The notes under the pieces are model-generated. The model was not told the DNA's origin. It saw nothing but the letters and a program-made list of their open reading frames with translations, and ran no database searches. The position numbers were made by a program, and so were the translations under genes. Of a DNA stretch of 62,267 bases, positions 53,617 through 62,221 are shown piece after piece (positions within the stretch are counted from its first letter, which is position 1; every line of letters starts with the position of its first letter). Origin of the DNA: CAINVV01 sp964528535. Lineage in GTDB: Bacteria; Bacteroidota; Bacteroidia; Bacteroidales; Prolixibacteraceae. The DNA lies in contig CAZGSQ010000008.1 of the NCBI GenBank assembly GCA_964528535.1, forward strand, positions 1-62,267, in the 5' to 3' direction.

Positions 53617-54369
53617 TTACTCTCCCAGCTCTTTTTTGATCCAGTCGTAGCCTTTTTCTTCCAGTTCGAGAACGAGCTCTTTTCCTGCGGATTTGACGAT
53701 TTGACCTTTGTATAGCACATGCACGAAATCGGGAACAATGTAGTCGAGTAACCTCTGGTAGTGCGTTACCACGATGGTCGCATTTTCGGGCTTCTTCAGC
53801 AAGTTAACTCCGTTGGCAACAATGCGCAGCGCATCAATGTCGAGTCCGCTGTCTGTTTCATCGAGAATAGCAAGTTTCGGTTCGAGCATGGCCATCTGGA
53901 AAATCTCGTTTTTCTTCTTCTCACCACCCGAGAAACCTTCGTTCACGGAACGGTTGGTCAGTTGAGAATCAATCTGGACCATCTCCTTTTTCTCGCGCAT
54001 CACCTTCAGGAAATCCCCGGCAGTGAGTTCTTTAAGTTGATGGTATTTGCGGGATTCATTGACGGCAGTTTTTAAGAAGTTGATCATGCTCACTCCCGGT
54101 ATCTCTACAGGATACTGAAAACTCAGGAAGAGACCTTCTTTGGCACGGACATCTGCCGACATGGCCAAAAGATCCTTCCCGAAGAACGACACTTCGCCTT
54201 TGGTCACTTCAAAATTGGTATTGCCTGCCAGTACATTGGCCAATGTGCTCTTTCCGGATCCATTTGGTCCCATGATCGCATGTACTTCACCGGCATGGAT
54301 GGTAAGGTTGATGCCGCGAAGTATCTCTTTCCCCTCCACACTGGCATGTAAATCTTTAATTATAAGCAT
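53617..54369 (-). CDS. sufC: Fe-S assembly ATPase SufC
   Basis: ABC-type ATPase of the SufBC2D complex (not a transporter). Walker A is GPNGSGKST (~residues 34-42), the SufC-type signature is FSGGEKKKNEIFQM and Walker B is LAILDETDSGLDIDAL, with the H-loop in VVTHYQRLL. The 250-residue length is standard. It lies between sufB (52 bp upstream) and sufD. Confidence 0.97.
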   Translation of the reverse strand: MLIIKDLHASVEGKEILRGINLTIHAGEVHAIMGPNGSGKSTLANVLAGNTNFEVTKGEVSFFGKDLLAMSADVRAKEGLFLSFQYPVEIPGVSMINFLKTAVNESRKYHQLKELTAGDFLKVMREKKEMVQIDSQLTNRSVNEGFSGGEKKKNEIFQMAMLEPKLAILDETDSGLDIDALRIVANGVNLLKKPENATIVVTHYQRLLDYIVPDFVHVLYKGQIVKSAGKELVLELEEKGYDWIKKELGE

Positions 54370-54421
54370 GTTGTATATTACTTTTAAATTTTAATTAAAA
54401 TGGAAATTTCCACTTTTCACT

Positions 54422-55867
54422 TTACCCAACACTTCCTTCCAGACTTATCTGCAATAATTTCTGGGCCTCTACGGCGAATTCCATCGGCAGTTTGTTGATC
54501 ACTTCTCGTGCATAGCCATTCACAATCATGCCAATGGCGTCCTGGGTAGAGATGCCCCGCTGGTTGCAATAAAAGATCTGGTCTTCCCCAATCTTGGAGG
54601 TTGTCGCTTCGTGTTCGACAACGGAATTGGGGTTACCTACTTCGATGTAAGGGAAGGTATGGGCCCCGCAATGTTCGCCCAACAAAAGGGAGTCGCACTG
54701 CGAATAATTTCTGGCATTTTCTGCTTTCGCTGCGACGCGTACCAACCCCCTGTAGGAGTTGGAGCTGTGGCCGGCGGAGATCCCTTTGGAGACAATGGTA
54801 CTTTTCGTGTTTTTTCCCAGATGGATCATTTTGGTACCCGTATCAGCCTGTTGGTAATTGTTGGTCAAGGCGACAGAGTTGAATTCTGCCACGGAGTTAT
54901 CTCCTGCCAGGATGCAGCTCGGATATTTCCAGGTGATGGCCGAGCCTGTTTCGACCTGGTTCCAGTATATTTTGGAAGACTCTCCCTTGCACAATCCGCG
55001 TTTTGTAACGAAGTTGTAAATGCCACCGATCCCCTCTTTGTTTCCGGGGTACCAGTTTTGTACCGTAGAGTATTTGACCTCTGCCCTGTCGAGGGCAATG
55101 ATTTCAACCACCGCCGCATGCAGCTGGTTTTCATCGCGCATTGGGGCGGTACAACCTTCCAGGTAGGAGACATAGCTGTCGTTGTCGGCAATGATCAGGG
55201 TTCGTTCGAACTGCCCGGTATTTTTTGCATTAATTCTGAAATAGGTAGAGAGTTCCATGGGACATCTTACCCCTTTTGGAATGTAGACGAAAGAACCATC
55301 AGAAAAAACAGCACAGTTAAGTGCAGCAAAAAAGTTGTCGTTGGGCGGAACCACCATACCCAGGTACTTCTGCACCAGGTCAGGATGGTGTTTCACTGCT
55401 TCGCTGAAGGAGCAGAAAATTATCCCAAGCTCTGCCAGGTTCTCCTTGAAGGTTGTCTTGACCGAGACGCTGTCCATCACCGCATCGACGGCCACTCCGG
55501 CCAACATCTTTTGTTCTTCGAGGGGTATTCCCAATTTTGCGAAAGTAAGCAACAATTCGGGATCTACTTCGTCGAGGCTTTCGTATTTGGGCTGCTGCCG
55601 TGGTGCGGCATAATAGATAATCTCCTGGTAATCAATTTCAGGAATCTTCAGTTGGGCCCATTCTGGCATCTTCATGGTCAGCCATTTACGGTAGGCTTTC
55701 AGCCGAAATTCGAGCATGAATTCAGGCTCTTCCTTCTTGGCGGAGATAATTCTTACCACCTCTTCGCTCAGTCCTTTCGGAATGAAATCGGTCTCTATAT
55801 CTGTGACAAAGCCAAAACGGTAATCCCTGTCAGTGACTTCGTTGAGTAATTTATTCTGGTCGTCCAT
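54422..55867 (-). CDS. sufB: Fe-S cluster assembly scaffold protein SufB
   Basis: Main scaffold subunit on which the SUF pathway builds clusters. The 481-residue sequence shows KTTFKENLAELGIIFCSFSEAV, YIPKGVRCPMELSTYFRINA, LEGCTAPMRDENQLHAAVVEI, and the C-terminal block with the conserved Cys (TSKIGEDQIFYCNQRGIS). It is the first gene of the operon sufB-C-D-S-E-T. A candidate promoter lies ~155 bp upstream on the minus strand. Confidence 0.97.
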   Translation of the reverse strand: MDDQNKLLNEVTDRDYRFGFVTDIETDFIPKGLSEEVVRIISAKKEEPEFMLEFRLKAYRKWLTMKMPEWAQLKIPEIDYQEIIYYAAPRQQPKYESLDEVDPELLLTFAKLGIPLEEQKMLAGVAVDAVMDSVSVKTTFKENLAELGIIFCSFSEAVKHHPDLVQKYLGMVVPPNDNFFAALNCAVFSDGSFVYIPKGVRCPMELSTYFRINAKNTGQFERTLIIADNDSYVSYLEGCTAPMRDENQLHAAVVEIIALDRAEVKYSTVQNWYPGNKEGIGGIYNFVTKRGLCKGESSKIYWNQVETGSAITWKYPSCILAGDNSVAEFNSVALTNNYQQADTGTKMIHLGKNTKSTIVSKGISAGHSSNSYRGLVRVAAKAENARNYSQCDSLLLGEHCGAHTFPYIEVGNPNSVVEHEATTSKIGEDQIFYCNQRGISTQDAIGMIVNGYAREVINKLPMEFAVEAQKLLQISLEGSVG

Positions 55868-56023
55868 TGCTTTTTTTAGTTCTAATGCTTCCTGTCAAAA
55901 AGTACTTCGGGTCGTTGGGCGAATTTCATCTAAAGCGCCAACTCCAAGTACTCCCAACTCCAACTACTCCAAACTTATTACCCCGGTATACGAATCTTTA
56001 ATAAGACTGGATACAAATTGGTA

Positions 56024-56031
56024 CAAAGATA
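56024..56031 (-). promoter_or_regulatory. candidate suf operon promoter -7 box
   Basis: Read on the minus strand this is TATCTTTG, an exact TAnnTTTG match about 157 bp before sufB. No clear -33 box is present at normal spacing. Confidence 0.4.
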
Positions 56032-56074
56032 TAAAATGCACTACTTTTGAGGTATGAATTAACAATTAAGTGAT

Positions 56075-56107
56075 TGACAATAGACAATTGAGCATTTTTA
56101 TTTTTGT
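56075..56107 (+). promoter_or_regulatory. candidate thiL promoter (TTG-N22-TAnnTTTG)
   Basis: TTG at 56075-56077 and TATTTTTG at 56100-56107 are separated by 22 bp, a good fit to the Bacteroidetes consensus. A second pair on the same strand (TTG 56018-56020, TACTTTTG 56043-56050, also 22-bp spacing) is an alternative. The leader would be about 73 nt. Confidence 0.55.
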
Positions 56108-56187
56108 ATATTGTTGATAATTAGTACCATATATTATTAAATGGTTGGTCTCCAATACAGTGTCAACCCTAAAAATTTACCATCCGA

Positions 56188-57237
56188 ATGGAAGAGGCTA
56201 CAAATAAAACAGGTGAATTGGCCGAATTAGGCGAATTTGGTCTGATTAAAAGAATCACGGCTCTGGCAAAGATTAAAAATGAAAGTACCCTGAAAGGAGT
56301 AGGCGATGATTGCGCCGTCCTCAATTATCCGAAGAGCAGGATGGTGGTAACTACCGATTTGCTGACAGAGGGTGTTCACTTCAATCTGGTGTATGTCCCG
56401 CTGAAGCATCTTGGTTACAAGGCAGTCACCGTGAATATCAGCGATATCTGCGCCATGAATGCCATCCCAAGGCAAATTACTGTGTCGTTGGCCATCTCTT
56501 CTAAATTTACACTTGCGGCAATTGATGAGCTTTATGCAGGAATTCACCTCGCCTGTGAGCAATATGGTGTCGATCTGGTGGGAGGTGACACGACCACTTC
56601 GCTCACAGGGTTGACCATTTCTGTCACTGCCATTGGAGAAGCCCAGGAGGATGAATTGGTCTATCGGAATGGAGCAAAGCCTACCGATCTGTTGTGCGTA
56701 ACTGGCGATCTTGGCGGAGCCTATCTTGGGTTGCAACTGCTCGAGCGTGAAAATGAACTGTTCCGGTTAAATCCGACTTTTCAGCCCCAGCTTTCAGGGT
56801 ACGATTATATTCTTTCCAGACAATTGAAGCCTGAAGCGAGGATCGACCTGAGAGAAATATTTAAATCCCTGGGTGTGAAGCCCACCTCCATGATCGATAT
56901 TTCTGACGGGCTATCCTCCGAAATACTCCATCTCTGCGACGATTCAGGCACGGGCTGCCGTCTGTATGAAGAGCGGTTGAGTTTCGATCCGCAAGTTCAG
57001 AAGATGGCGGAAGAGATTCATATCAATCCTTTGGTGGCCGCTCTCAACGGGGGTGAGGATTATGAACTTTTGTTCACGGTATCTGTTAATGAACATGATA
57101 AGTTGCGCAACCATCCCGATATCACGGTGATTGGTCACATGACAAAGAGGGAAGAGGGTGTCATGCTGGTAACCGCGGGAGGCTTGCAGGAGATTCCGCT
57201 TCAGGCACAGGGGTGGAATCCTTTGAAAAGTGACTAA
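56188..57237 (+). CDS. thiL: thiamine-monophosphate kinase
   Basis: Phosphorylates thiamine monophosphate to thiamine diphosphate, the active cofactor. The PurM/AIR-synthase-like fold shows FGLIKRITAL, KGVGDDCAVL (Mg-binding Asp pair), VVTTDLLTEGVHF, the VTVNISDICAMNA loop, GVDLVGGDTT, VTGDLGGAYLGL, and SMIDISDGLSSEILHLC with ALNGGEDYELLFT near the C-terminus. The 349-residue length is typical. No other thi genes are nearby. Confidence 0.95.
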   Translation: MEEATNKTGELAELGEFGLIKRITALAKIKNESTLKGVGDDCAVLNYPKSRMVVTTDLLTEGVHFNLVYVPLKHLGYKAVTVNISDICAMNAIPRQITVSLAISSKFTLAAIDELYAGIHLACEQYGVDLVGGDTTTSLTGLTISVTAIGEAQEDELVYRNGAKPTDLLCVTGDLGGAYLGLQLLERENELFRLNPTFQPQLSGYDYILSRQLKPEARIDLREIFKSLGVKPTSMIDISDGLSSEILHLCDDSGTGCRLYEERLSFDPQVQKMAEEIHINPLVAALNGGEDYELLFTVSVNEHDKLRNHPDITVIGHMTKREEGVMLVTAGGLQEIPLQAQGWNPLKSD

Positions 57238-57406
57238 AGTTAGCAAAGTACTTGTGACAGGGCCGAAGTTATGGAACGATGGATCTTCGATTCTTCATCT
57301 TTGAAGCAGGGAAAACGAAAATCGAAAAGTTTAAAATAATCTGTAACGTTTCGGGCAATGTTGCGTCTTATCTGAAGTCAGCAAGTTAAGAACATAAGTA
57401 CTTACC

Positions 57407-58120
57407 ATGATAAATATTCAAGATCTTCACAAATCATACGTCACAGGAAACAATAGTCTCCATGTTTTAAAAGGGTTGAACCTCGAAATTAAGGAGGGGG
57501 AATTTGTCTCCATCATGGGTTCATCCGGTTCGGGGAAATCTACACTGTTAAATATTTTGGGTGTGTTGGATGATTACGACAAGGGTCATTATTACCTGAA
57601 CGGCAAAAAAATCTGGGGATTGAACGAGACCCAGGCGGCCATCACACGGAATGCGATGATTGGCTTTATCTTTCAATCTTTCAACCTGATCTCTTTCAAA
57701 AATGCCATGGAGAATGTGGCACTTCCACTCTATTACCAAAAAGTAAACAGGAAGAAGCGCAACCAGATTGCCATGGAGTACCTCGATCGGTTGGGACTGA
57801 AAGATTGGGCCCATCATCTTCCCAGCGAGATGTCGGGTGGTCAGAAACAGCGCGTAGCCATTGCAAGGGCACTTATCTCAAATCCCAAAATTATTTTGGC
57901 AGATGAGCCTACGGGTGCACTCGATTCACAAACTTCACTCGAAGTGATGGATATTCTTAAAGAGGTTAATGACCAGGGAATTACTGTCATCATCGTTACC
58001 CACGAGCACGATATTGCTGCATTGACACGGAAAATCATCCGGCTGAAGGATGGTGTCATTGGTGAGATCATCACCAACGGTGACCTTCAGAATTACCGCA
58101 ACAGACTCACACAGGAATAA
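57407..58120 (+). CDS. ABC transporter ATP-binding protein (MacB/LolD type)
   Basis: A 237-residue ATPase that should energise the permeases encoded just downstream. Walker A is GSSGSGKST (~residues 38-46), Q-loop FIFQSFNLISF, signature LPSEMSGGQKQRVAIARAL (~138-156), Walker B IILADEPTGALD, and the H-loop in VIIVTHEHDIA. The subtype is that of MacB/LolD/FtsE-like mechanotransmission exporters. The first permease begins 11 bp downstream. Confidence 0.93.
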   Translation: MINIQDLHKSYVTGNNSLHVLKGLNLEIKEGEFVSIMGSSGSGKSTLLNILGVLDDYDKGHYYLNGKKIWGLNETQAAITRNAMIGFIFQSFNLISFKNAMENVALPLYYQKVNRKKRNQIAMEYLDRLGLKDWAHHLPSEMSGGQKQRVAIARALISNPKIILADEPTGALDSQTSLEVMDILKEVNDQGITVIIVTHEHDIAALTRKIIRLKDGVIGEIITNGDLQNYRNRLTQE

Positions 58121-58131
58121 ATCAAATAGGT

Positions 58132-59391
58132 ATGTTCGACGTAGATATCTGGCAGGAGATTTTTAGTACCATCAAGAAAAACAAGCTCAGGACCTTCCTG
58201 ACTGGCTTTTCGGTAGCTTGGGGGATTTTCATGCTGATGGTCTTGCTTGGTTCGGGGAATGGACTTTCCAACGGAGTGAAAGAACAGTTCGCCGAGAATG
58301 CAGTCAATGTGATGTGGATGTGGACGGGTGAAACCTCCATACCTTTCAATGGTCTCAAGGAGGGGCGCTCAGTAAAATTCAACAACCAGGATTATGACTA
58401 TTTGACCACCAAAGAGAATGCGATAGAAAAAGTATCATCCAGATATTATCTTCCCAATGACATTTTGTATGCCTATGGAAAGGAGTACGGCTCTTTTGAG
58501 ACAAGCACCTGCTACCCATCCCTCAAGGAGATGGAGAACATCAACATCAAAACAGGGAGGTTCATCAATGACCTCGACATGCAGGAGTTTCGAAAGGTAG
58601 TTGTGATCGGAGATGAAATCAGGAAAGCCCTCTTTAAAGAAGAAGATCCCATTGGAAAGTACGTCAAAATAGGTGGAGTACCCTTCTATGTAGTTGGTGT
58701 TTCACAATCCAAAAAAAGAAATCAGGACAACAACAGACAGGCTTACATGCCGTTTTCGACTGCACAACGAATTTTTAACGGTGGAGACCGGGTTCATACC
58801 TTCACGGTTACCTCTTCGATGGTAAAGACGACGGAAGAGGCCGAAGCCATCACGGAGAAAATCCGGACCGATATGGCGAAGCGGCATGCTTTTGATCCTG
58901 CAGACAAGCGGGCCATGGGATCTTTTAACATGTTGACTGAATACATCAGAACCATGAAGATCTTCCAGGCCATCAATCTTTTTGTCTGGATCATAGGTAT
59001 CGGGACTTTGATTGCAGGAATAGTAGGGGTAAGTAACATCATGCTTATTCTTGTCAAAGAACGCACCAAAGAGATCGGCGTCCGAAAAGCCCTTGGCGCT
59101 ACACCGTTTTCCGTAATCAGTCTGGTACTGCTTGAATCAGTTTTAATTACGACAGTAGCTGGATACATAGGACTGGTAATGGGGGTGGGATTGATGGAGA
59201 TGATCAATTTTGTTCTGGATCAGGCTACTGCTGGAGGTGCTGAAAATGTCTTCTTCAAAAATCCAACGGTAGATTTTAAAACTGCAGTTTCAGCTACCTT
59301 GATATTGATCCTTTCGGGTGCCCTTGCGGGATATTTCCCCTCTAAAAGAGCAGCCAGTGTAACTCCGATTGAGGCCTTACGCGACGAATAA
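58132..59391 (+). CDS. ABC transporter permease, MacB-like (FtsX domain), first copy
   Basis: A 419-residue permease: one N-terminal membrane helix (~residues 22-42), a large periplasmic MacB_PCD domain (~45-280), then the FtsX domain with three membrane helices (about 285-310, 335-360, 380-400). The conserved ILVKERTKEIGVRKALGATP coupling helix lies between them and the closing PSKRAASVTPIEALRDE. Together with the next gene it probably forms a heterodimer for extruding peptides, antibiotics or lipoproteins. Confidence 0.92.
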   Translation: MFDVDIWQEIFSTIKKNKLRTFLTGFSVAWGIFMLMVLLGSGNGLSNGVKEQFAENAVNVMWMWTGETSIPFNGLKEGRSVKFNNQDYDYLTTKENAIEKVSSRYYLPNDILYAYGKEYGSFETSTCYPSLKEMENINIKTGRFINDLDMQEFRKVVVIGDEIRKALFKEEDPIGKYVKIGGVPFYVVGVSQSKKRNQDNNRQAYMPFSTAQRIFNGGDRVHTFTVTSSMVKTTEEAEAITEKIRTDMAKRHAFDPADKRAMGSFNMLTEYIRTMKIFQAINLFVWIIGIGTLIAGIVGVSNIMLILVKERTKEIGVRKALGATPFSVISLVLLESVLITTVAGYIGLVMGVGLMEMINFVLDQATAGGAENVFFKNPTVDFKTAVSATLILILSGALAGYFPSKRAASVTPIEALRDE

Positions 59392-59431
59392 CAACTTTAT
59401 AATTACCACGAGGCAAAGCCAATAACTAATA

Positions 59432-59450
59432 GCTAACAGCTAATGGCTCT
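59432..59450. repeat. agctaa-type short repeat between permease genes
   Basis: Imperfect repeats of agctaacagctaatggct within the 109-bp spacer between the two permease genes. They resemble the repeats near 11639-11668. No promoter consensus was seen in the spacer. Confidence 0.4.
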
Positions 59451-59500
59451 TTTGGATAACAGAATAGTCGATTTTCTTAGAATATAACACCTACGGACAA

Positions 59501-60769
59501 ATGTTTGATCTCGACAGATGGAATGAAATATGGCACGCACTGGCCAAGAACAAAGTCAGGAGTCTTTTGACCGCCTTCGGAGTATTCTGGGGAATCTTCA
59601 TGTTGATCGTCATGGCCGGTGCAAGCAACGGTCTTAAGAATGGTATCGTGGAGGGAGTGGCTAAGTTTGCTACCAACTCCTGTTTCATGTGGTCACAACA
59701 GACCGCCGAACCTTACAAGGGATTCAAGCGTGGCCGGCAATGGAACATGGATTCCGATGATCTTACCTATGTTCTCAACAACGTGCCCGAAGTAGAATAC
59801 ATCTCCCCCAAGAATTTTGGATCCAGAATGAACGGGGGGCCCAACACCATTCATGGATTAAAGACAGGTGCCTACAATGTAAAGGGAGATTATCCCGAAT
59901 ACATTAAAATTGATCCTTATACCATCCTTCATGGAAGATGGATCAACGACATAGACATACTTGAAAAGCGAAAGGTTTGTGTGATAGGCGAGAAGGTTTT
60001 TGAACAGATGTTTGATGCAAAAGAAAATCCTCTTGGTGACTATTTGAAAATTTCGGGAGTCTATTACCAGGTGATTGGGGTCATCAGGCCTGAGACACAG
60101 ATTAACATCAATGGCAGGGCAGAAGAATCGATCTTCCTACCCTTCACCACCATGCAACAAACCTACAACATGGGCAACATGGTACACTTCCTGGCCATCA
60201 CCGCAAAGAAAGGAATACCTGTGAGTGTGGTAGAGGAGAAGGTCAAAAATATCATCAAGATGCGTCACTCCATTGCCCCCAACGATGTGCAGGCTCTGAA
60301 CAGTGTCAACATTGAAACACAATTTAAACAGATCAGTGGCCTCTTTATTGCCATAGGAGTTCTTACCTGGATAGTTGGAATTGGTACCCTGATGGCCGGT
60401 GTGATTGGCGTCAGCAACATCATGCTGGTCATTGTCAAGGAACGGACAAAGGAGATTGGTGTACAACGTGCTTTGGGAGCCTCCCCACGGACCATCATCA
60501 CCCAGATCATGCTCGAAAGTGTTGCACTCACCACGGTAGCCGGCTATACCGGATTGTCGATGGGAGTAGGATTGCTCGAGTTGATCAACAAGATTATAGA
60601 AAGTCAGCCAGTAACTACCGACCGGGCTTTTTTCAAACACCCCGAAGTCAGTATGTCAGTGGCAGTGGCCGCACTTGTTGTGCTTGTCCTGGCCGGACTG
60701 TTTGCCGGTTCCATCCCTGCCAAAAGAGCCTTGCAGATCAAGCCTATTGAGGCGCTGCGGGAGGAGTAG
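59501..60769 (+). CDS. ABC transporter permease, MacB-like (FtsX domain), second copy
   Basis: A 422-residue paralogue of the preceding permease with the same layout: N-terminal helix (~24-44), MacB_PCD domain, FtsX domain with VIVKERTKEIGVQRALGASP and closing PAKRALQIKPIEALREE. Both begin MFD(V/L)D.W.EI.....KNK.R..LT.F.V.WGIFML. They differ mainly in the periplasmic domain, as expected for two halves of a heteromeric transporter. The spacer of 109 bp between them is longer than others in the operon. Confidence 0.92.
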   Translation: MFDLDRWNEIWHALAKNKVRSLLTAFGVFWGIFMLIVMAGASNGLKNGIVEGVAKFATNSCFMWSQQTAEPYKGFKRGRQWNMDSDDLTYVLNNVPEVEYISPKNFGSRMNGGPNTIHGLKTGAYNVKGDYPEYIKIDPYTILHGRWINDIDILEKRKVCVIGEKVFEQMFDAKENPLGDYLKISGVYYQVIGVIRPETQININGRAEESIFLPFTTMQQTYNMGNMVHFLAITAKKGIPVSVVEEKVKNIIKMRHSIAPNDVQALNSVNIETQFKQISGLFIAIGVLTWIVGIGTLMAGVIGVSNIMLVIVKERTKEIGVQRALGASPRTIITQIMLESVALTTVAGYTGLSMGVGLLELINKIIESQPVTTDRAFFKHPEVSMSVAVAALVVLVLAGLFAGSIPAKRALQIKPIEALREE

Positions 60770-60830
60770 GAAATGGACTGGGAGACTTGGGGACTCGGAG
60801 ACGGGGCAAAGTGCTCCCTGAAGCCAGACT

Positions 60831-60852
60831 CCCCTGAGCATGTCGAAGGGGG
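60831..60852. repeat. imperfect palindromic repeat with gagcatgtcgaag core
   Basis: C-rich and G-rich ends (cccct ... agggg) flank a gagcatgtcgaa core, giving an imperfect palindrome of about 21 bp in the spacer between permease and adaptor genes. This type of ccc-ttcgac-tgctc-ggg element is familiar to me as a dispersed intergenic repeat in many environmental genomes; that is recollection, not a search result. Confidence 0.5.
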
Positions 60853-60982
60853 GTACTGATTGGAGAATGGGAAAGGCCATTTGGATATTTTCGGACTAAA
60901 TTGACAAATGATTGAATAAACGCAAATTAAGATAGAATAACAATATAAATAGATCGAATAAAAATACAAATCAAAGGTTGCC

Positions 60983-62095
60983 ATGAAAAAGTTTTTGAAA
61001 ATTGTAGGACTCAGTTTAATAGCCATTCTCTTTGTTGGGACGTTGGTGTTTTTGTACAAAAAATCGCAAAAAGTACCCGATAAGTTTGAGATAAAGAGTG
61101 GTTCTATCAACAATATCATCAAGAAAACCGTTGCCACGGGAACTGTTCAGCCACGTAAAGAGATTGAAATCAAGCCACAGGTCTCGGGAATCATCGAAAA
61201 GGTCTACCTCGAGGCGGGCCAGATGGTTCACAAGGAGGATGTCATGGCGCAGATCAACATCATCCCGGACATGGTGACCCTTAACAATGCTGAATCCAGG
61301 GTTAAAAGAGCTCAGCTCAATTACGAGGATGCCAAAATTGATTACGATCGTCAGACCACTTTGATAGAGAAGAAGGTGATCTCCAAAGAGGAGTATCAAA
61401 AGTCGAGACTTTCTTTCAACTCTGCCCGCGAGGAGGTTGAATCGGCCGAAAACAACATGGAATTAATCCGCAAGGGGGTGACCAAAAACTCGGCCAAAAC
61501 TACCAATACGCTCATCCGTTCTACCATTAACGGGATGGTACTCGATGTTCCTGTCAAAGAAGGATTTTCTGTCATCCAGGCCAATAACTTCAACGCTGGC
61601 ACCACGATCGCTACCGTAGCCGACATGAACGACATGATCTTTCTTGGTAAAGTGGACGAGACAGAGGTTGGGAAAATTAAAGAGGGAATGAACATCGAAC
61701 TTACCATTGGTGCCATCGACAACCAAAAGTTCAATGCGGTATTGAAATACATCGCTCCCAAAGGTAAAATAGAAAATGGAGCCATCCAGTTTGAGATCAA
61801 GGCGGATGTGATTCTGAAAGCCGATCAGTTCATCCGTTCGGGCTACAGTGCCAATGCCAACATCGTACTCGACCGTCGCGACAGTGTCCTGACCATCCCG
61901 GAAGGTTTGCTTAAGTTTGCCCACGATTCGGCCTATGTCGAGTTGGAAAAAGCAACTGACAAGTATGAAAAGAGATTCGTGAAGACAGGCCTATCTGATG
62001 GTATCAACATCGAGATCGTTTCCGGGATCAAGAAAGAGGACAAGATAAAAGGCAATCAGATCGACCCAAACAAGAAACCGGAAGAAAAGAAATAA
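60983..62095 (+). CDS. efflux transporter periplasmic adaptor (MacA-like)
   Basis: A 370-residue membrane-fusion protein partner of the upstream ABC genes. N-terminal membrane anchor (~residues 5-27), then VATGTVQPRKEIEIKPQVSGIIEKVYLEAGQMV (first lipoyl half), a short helical hairpin (~105-165), STINGMVLDVPVKEGFSVIQANNFNAGTTIATVADMNDM (second lipoyl half and linker), beta-barrel domain, and a Lys/Glu-rich C-terminal tail. It lacks the charged insert of the orphan adaptor at 22487-23809. The outer-membrane partner gene seems to begin 54 bp downstream. Confidence 0.93.
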   Translation: MKKFLKIVGLSLIAILFVGTLVFLYKKSQKVPDKFEIKSGSINNIIKKTVATGTVQPRKEIEIKPQVSGIIEKVYLEAGQMVHKEDVMAQINIIPDMVTLNNAESRVKRAQLNYEDAKIDYDRQTTLIEKKVISKEEYQKSRLSFNSAREEVESAENNMELIRKGVTKNSAKTTNTLIRSTINGMVLDVPVKEGFSVIQANNFNAGTTIATVADMNDMIFLGKVDETEVGKIKEGMNIELTIGAIDNQKFNAVLKYIAPKGKIENGAIQFEIKADVILKADQFIRSGYSANANIVLDRRDSVLTIPEGLLKFAHDSAYVELEKATDKYEKRFVKTGLSDGINIEIVSGIKKEDKIKGNQIDPNKKPEEKK

Positions 62096-62149
62096 TTCTT
62101 TCACGAATAACGACCAAAAGAGGTAACTTAGTATAAAAAATAGCAACCA

Positions 62150-62221
62150 ATGATACGAACCATTTTCACCCTGGCTTACCTGATGCTGGTAGCACTCTTT
62201 GCTACCCTGCATGCGCAGGAG
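62150..62221 (+). CDS. partial: N-terminus of exported protein, probable outer-membrane efflux channel
   Basis: Only the first 24 codons are present, encoding a signal peptide-like segment (MIRTIFTLAYLMLVALFATL then HAQE). The reading frame is cut at 62221 by adapter sequence. The place at the end of an ATPase-permease-permease-adaptor operon suggests a TolC-family channel, but nothing in these residues proves it. Confidence 0.5.

Larger units (their letters stand above)
55868..56187. other. divergent intergenic region sufB / thiL
   Basis: This 320-bp gap holds promoters for both directions. It contains a low-complexity run of caactcc/ctcc-type short repeats (about 55938-55975) and a run of short gacaat/caatta words (about 56060-56090). 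No IscR-type or other operator was recognised. Confidence 0.5.

Noticed and set aside
52323..53639. 438-codon open frame on the plus strand across sufD
   Set aside because: It is entirely antisense to sufD, whose sequence is clearly conserved; the translated product has no domain and low-plausibility composition. A codon-usage shadow.
54611..55849. 412-codon open frame on the plus strand across sufB
   Set aside because: Antisense to the highly conserved sufB; no recognisable motif. Shadow frame.
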